A stretch of 6,133 nt of DNA from Acidobacteriota bacterium (GTDB taxonomy: Bacteria > Acidobacteriota > Blastocatellia > Pyrinomonadales > Pyrinomonadaceae): NCBI GenBank assembly GCA_013140875.1, contig JABFSB010000499.1:1-6133 (forward strand). Reading direction: 5' to 3'. A program made the position numbers and the translations under genes. Positions 6,007 to 6,133 of the stretch are shown piece by piece. The first letter of the stretch is position 1. Each line of letters opens with the position of its first letter. The notes beneath the pieces were generated by a model, which searched no databases, was not told where the DNA came from, and saw only the letters and a list, made by a program, of their open reading frames with translations.

Positions 6007-6133
6007 GTCGGACCGCAAGCGTCCCGCTTGCGAGTTCGCGAACCGAACTACCTGACGCTAGCTGCCGAGAACGTTAAAGACAGGTGAGTCGGTAGCAAAC
6101 CGGCGCGGGTGATGGTCTGAGTTGATTCCTGCC
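6007..6133. repeat. REPIN-like unit 3, left part (cut by the window edge)
   Basis: These 127 nt match 5018-5144 of unit 1 with five substitutions (unit-1 positions 5054, 5062, 5068, 5079 and 5089), so this is the same subtype, offset by 989 nt. It begins 10 nt after the RAYT stop. The right end, expected about 50 nt further on, lies beyond the window. Confidence 0.85.
6009..6056 (+). repeat. REP end A3 (left type, one stem mismatch)
   Basis: Hairpin 1 (6015-6021 with 6025-6031) is perfect. Hairpin 2 (6033-6039 with 6043-6049) has a C at 6043 instead of G, which breaks the base pair that closes the loop. Otherwise it is nearly identical to A1. Confidence 0.8.

Larger units (their letters stand above)
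5017..6133. mobile_element. RAYT-REPIN locus: transposase gene among REP-like hairpin repeats (runs off the window)
   Basis: This stretch holds three composite inverted-repeat units (5017-5198, 5213-5383 and 6007 to the edge) and a RAYT gene (5397-5996) between the second and third. REP repeats are short palindromes spread in bacterial genomes and mobilised by a single-copy, vertically inherited transposase of the IS200/IS605 (HUH) superfamily. The close fit supports that assignment: the gene starts 13 nt after one repeat end and stops 10 nt before the next. There are no signs of a classical insertion sequence with one pair of terminal repeats and a target duplication. Confidence 0.75.

Overview
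The window is a 6.1 kb piece of bacterial chromosome, moderately GC-rich by eye. It holds four ordinary genes or gene remnants and ends in a transposase-repeat locus. The best guess for the source is an acidobacterium-like organism (Blastocatellia or a relative). This is an inference from three things: a glucose-6-phosphate isomerase of the kind also found fused to transaldolase, TAGAAT-like boxes sitting right against start codons, and a RAYT-type transposase among tandem-hairpin repeats. No marker gene in the window proves the taxonomy.

Layout. Bases 1-167 are the 3' end of an unidentified gene. A threonine synthase (210-1376, +) follows. It converges, with a 2-nt gap, on a glucose-6-phosphate isomerase (1379-3075, -). 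The isomerase reading frame is broken once, near 2710, where one base appears to be missing. An 83-bp divergent region (3076-3158) holds back-to-back promoter-like boxes for the isomerase and for an exported TPR protein (3159-4064, +). The TPR stop codon directly abuts the start of a nitrilase-family hydrolase (4065-5012, +), so these two look like one operon. From 5013 to the end there is a RAYT (REP-associated tyrosine transposase, 5397-5996) flanked by three composite inverted-repeat elements of about 170-180 bp. The third is cut off by the window edge.

The most interesting part is the 3' kilobase. Each repeat end is a pair of adjacent hairpins, each a 7-bp stem with a 3-nt loop. The outer hairpin is the same at all ends. 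The inner hairpin has one sequence at left ends and another at right ends, with paired changes that keep the stem. Two ends facing each other make a REPIN-like unit, and units 1 and 3 share 122 of 127 bases. A single-stranded-DNA transposase with an HxH motif beside such hairpins matches the known RAYT/REP partnership. The asymmetric double-hairpin design is what I would examine further.

The other genes are metabolic: threonine synthesis, the second step of glycolysis, and carbon-nitrogen bond hydrolysis. Apart from the TPR-nitrilase pair, the sequence shows no functional link between neighbours. Three genes (threonine synthase, isomerase, TPR protein) have a TAGAAT/TAGATT box ending 7-8 nt before the ATG and no Shine-Dalgarno, which suggests leaderless transcripts. 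The downstream operon gene (nitrilase) instead has a GAGG ribosome-binding site.
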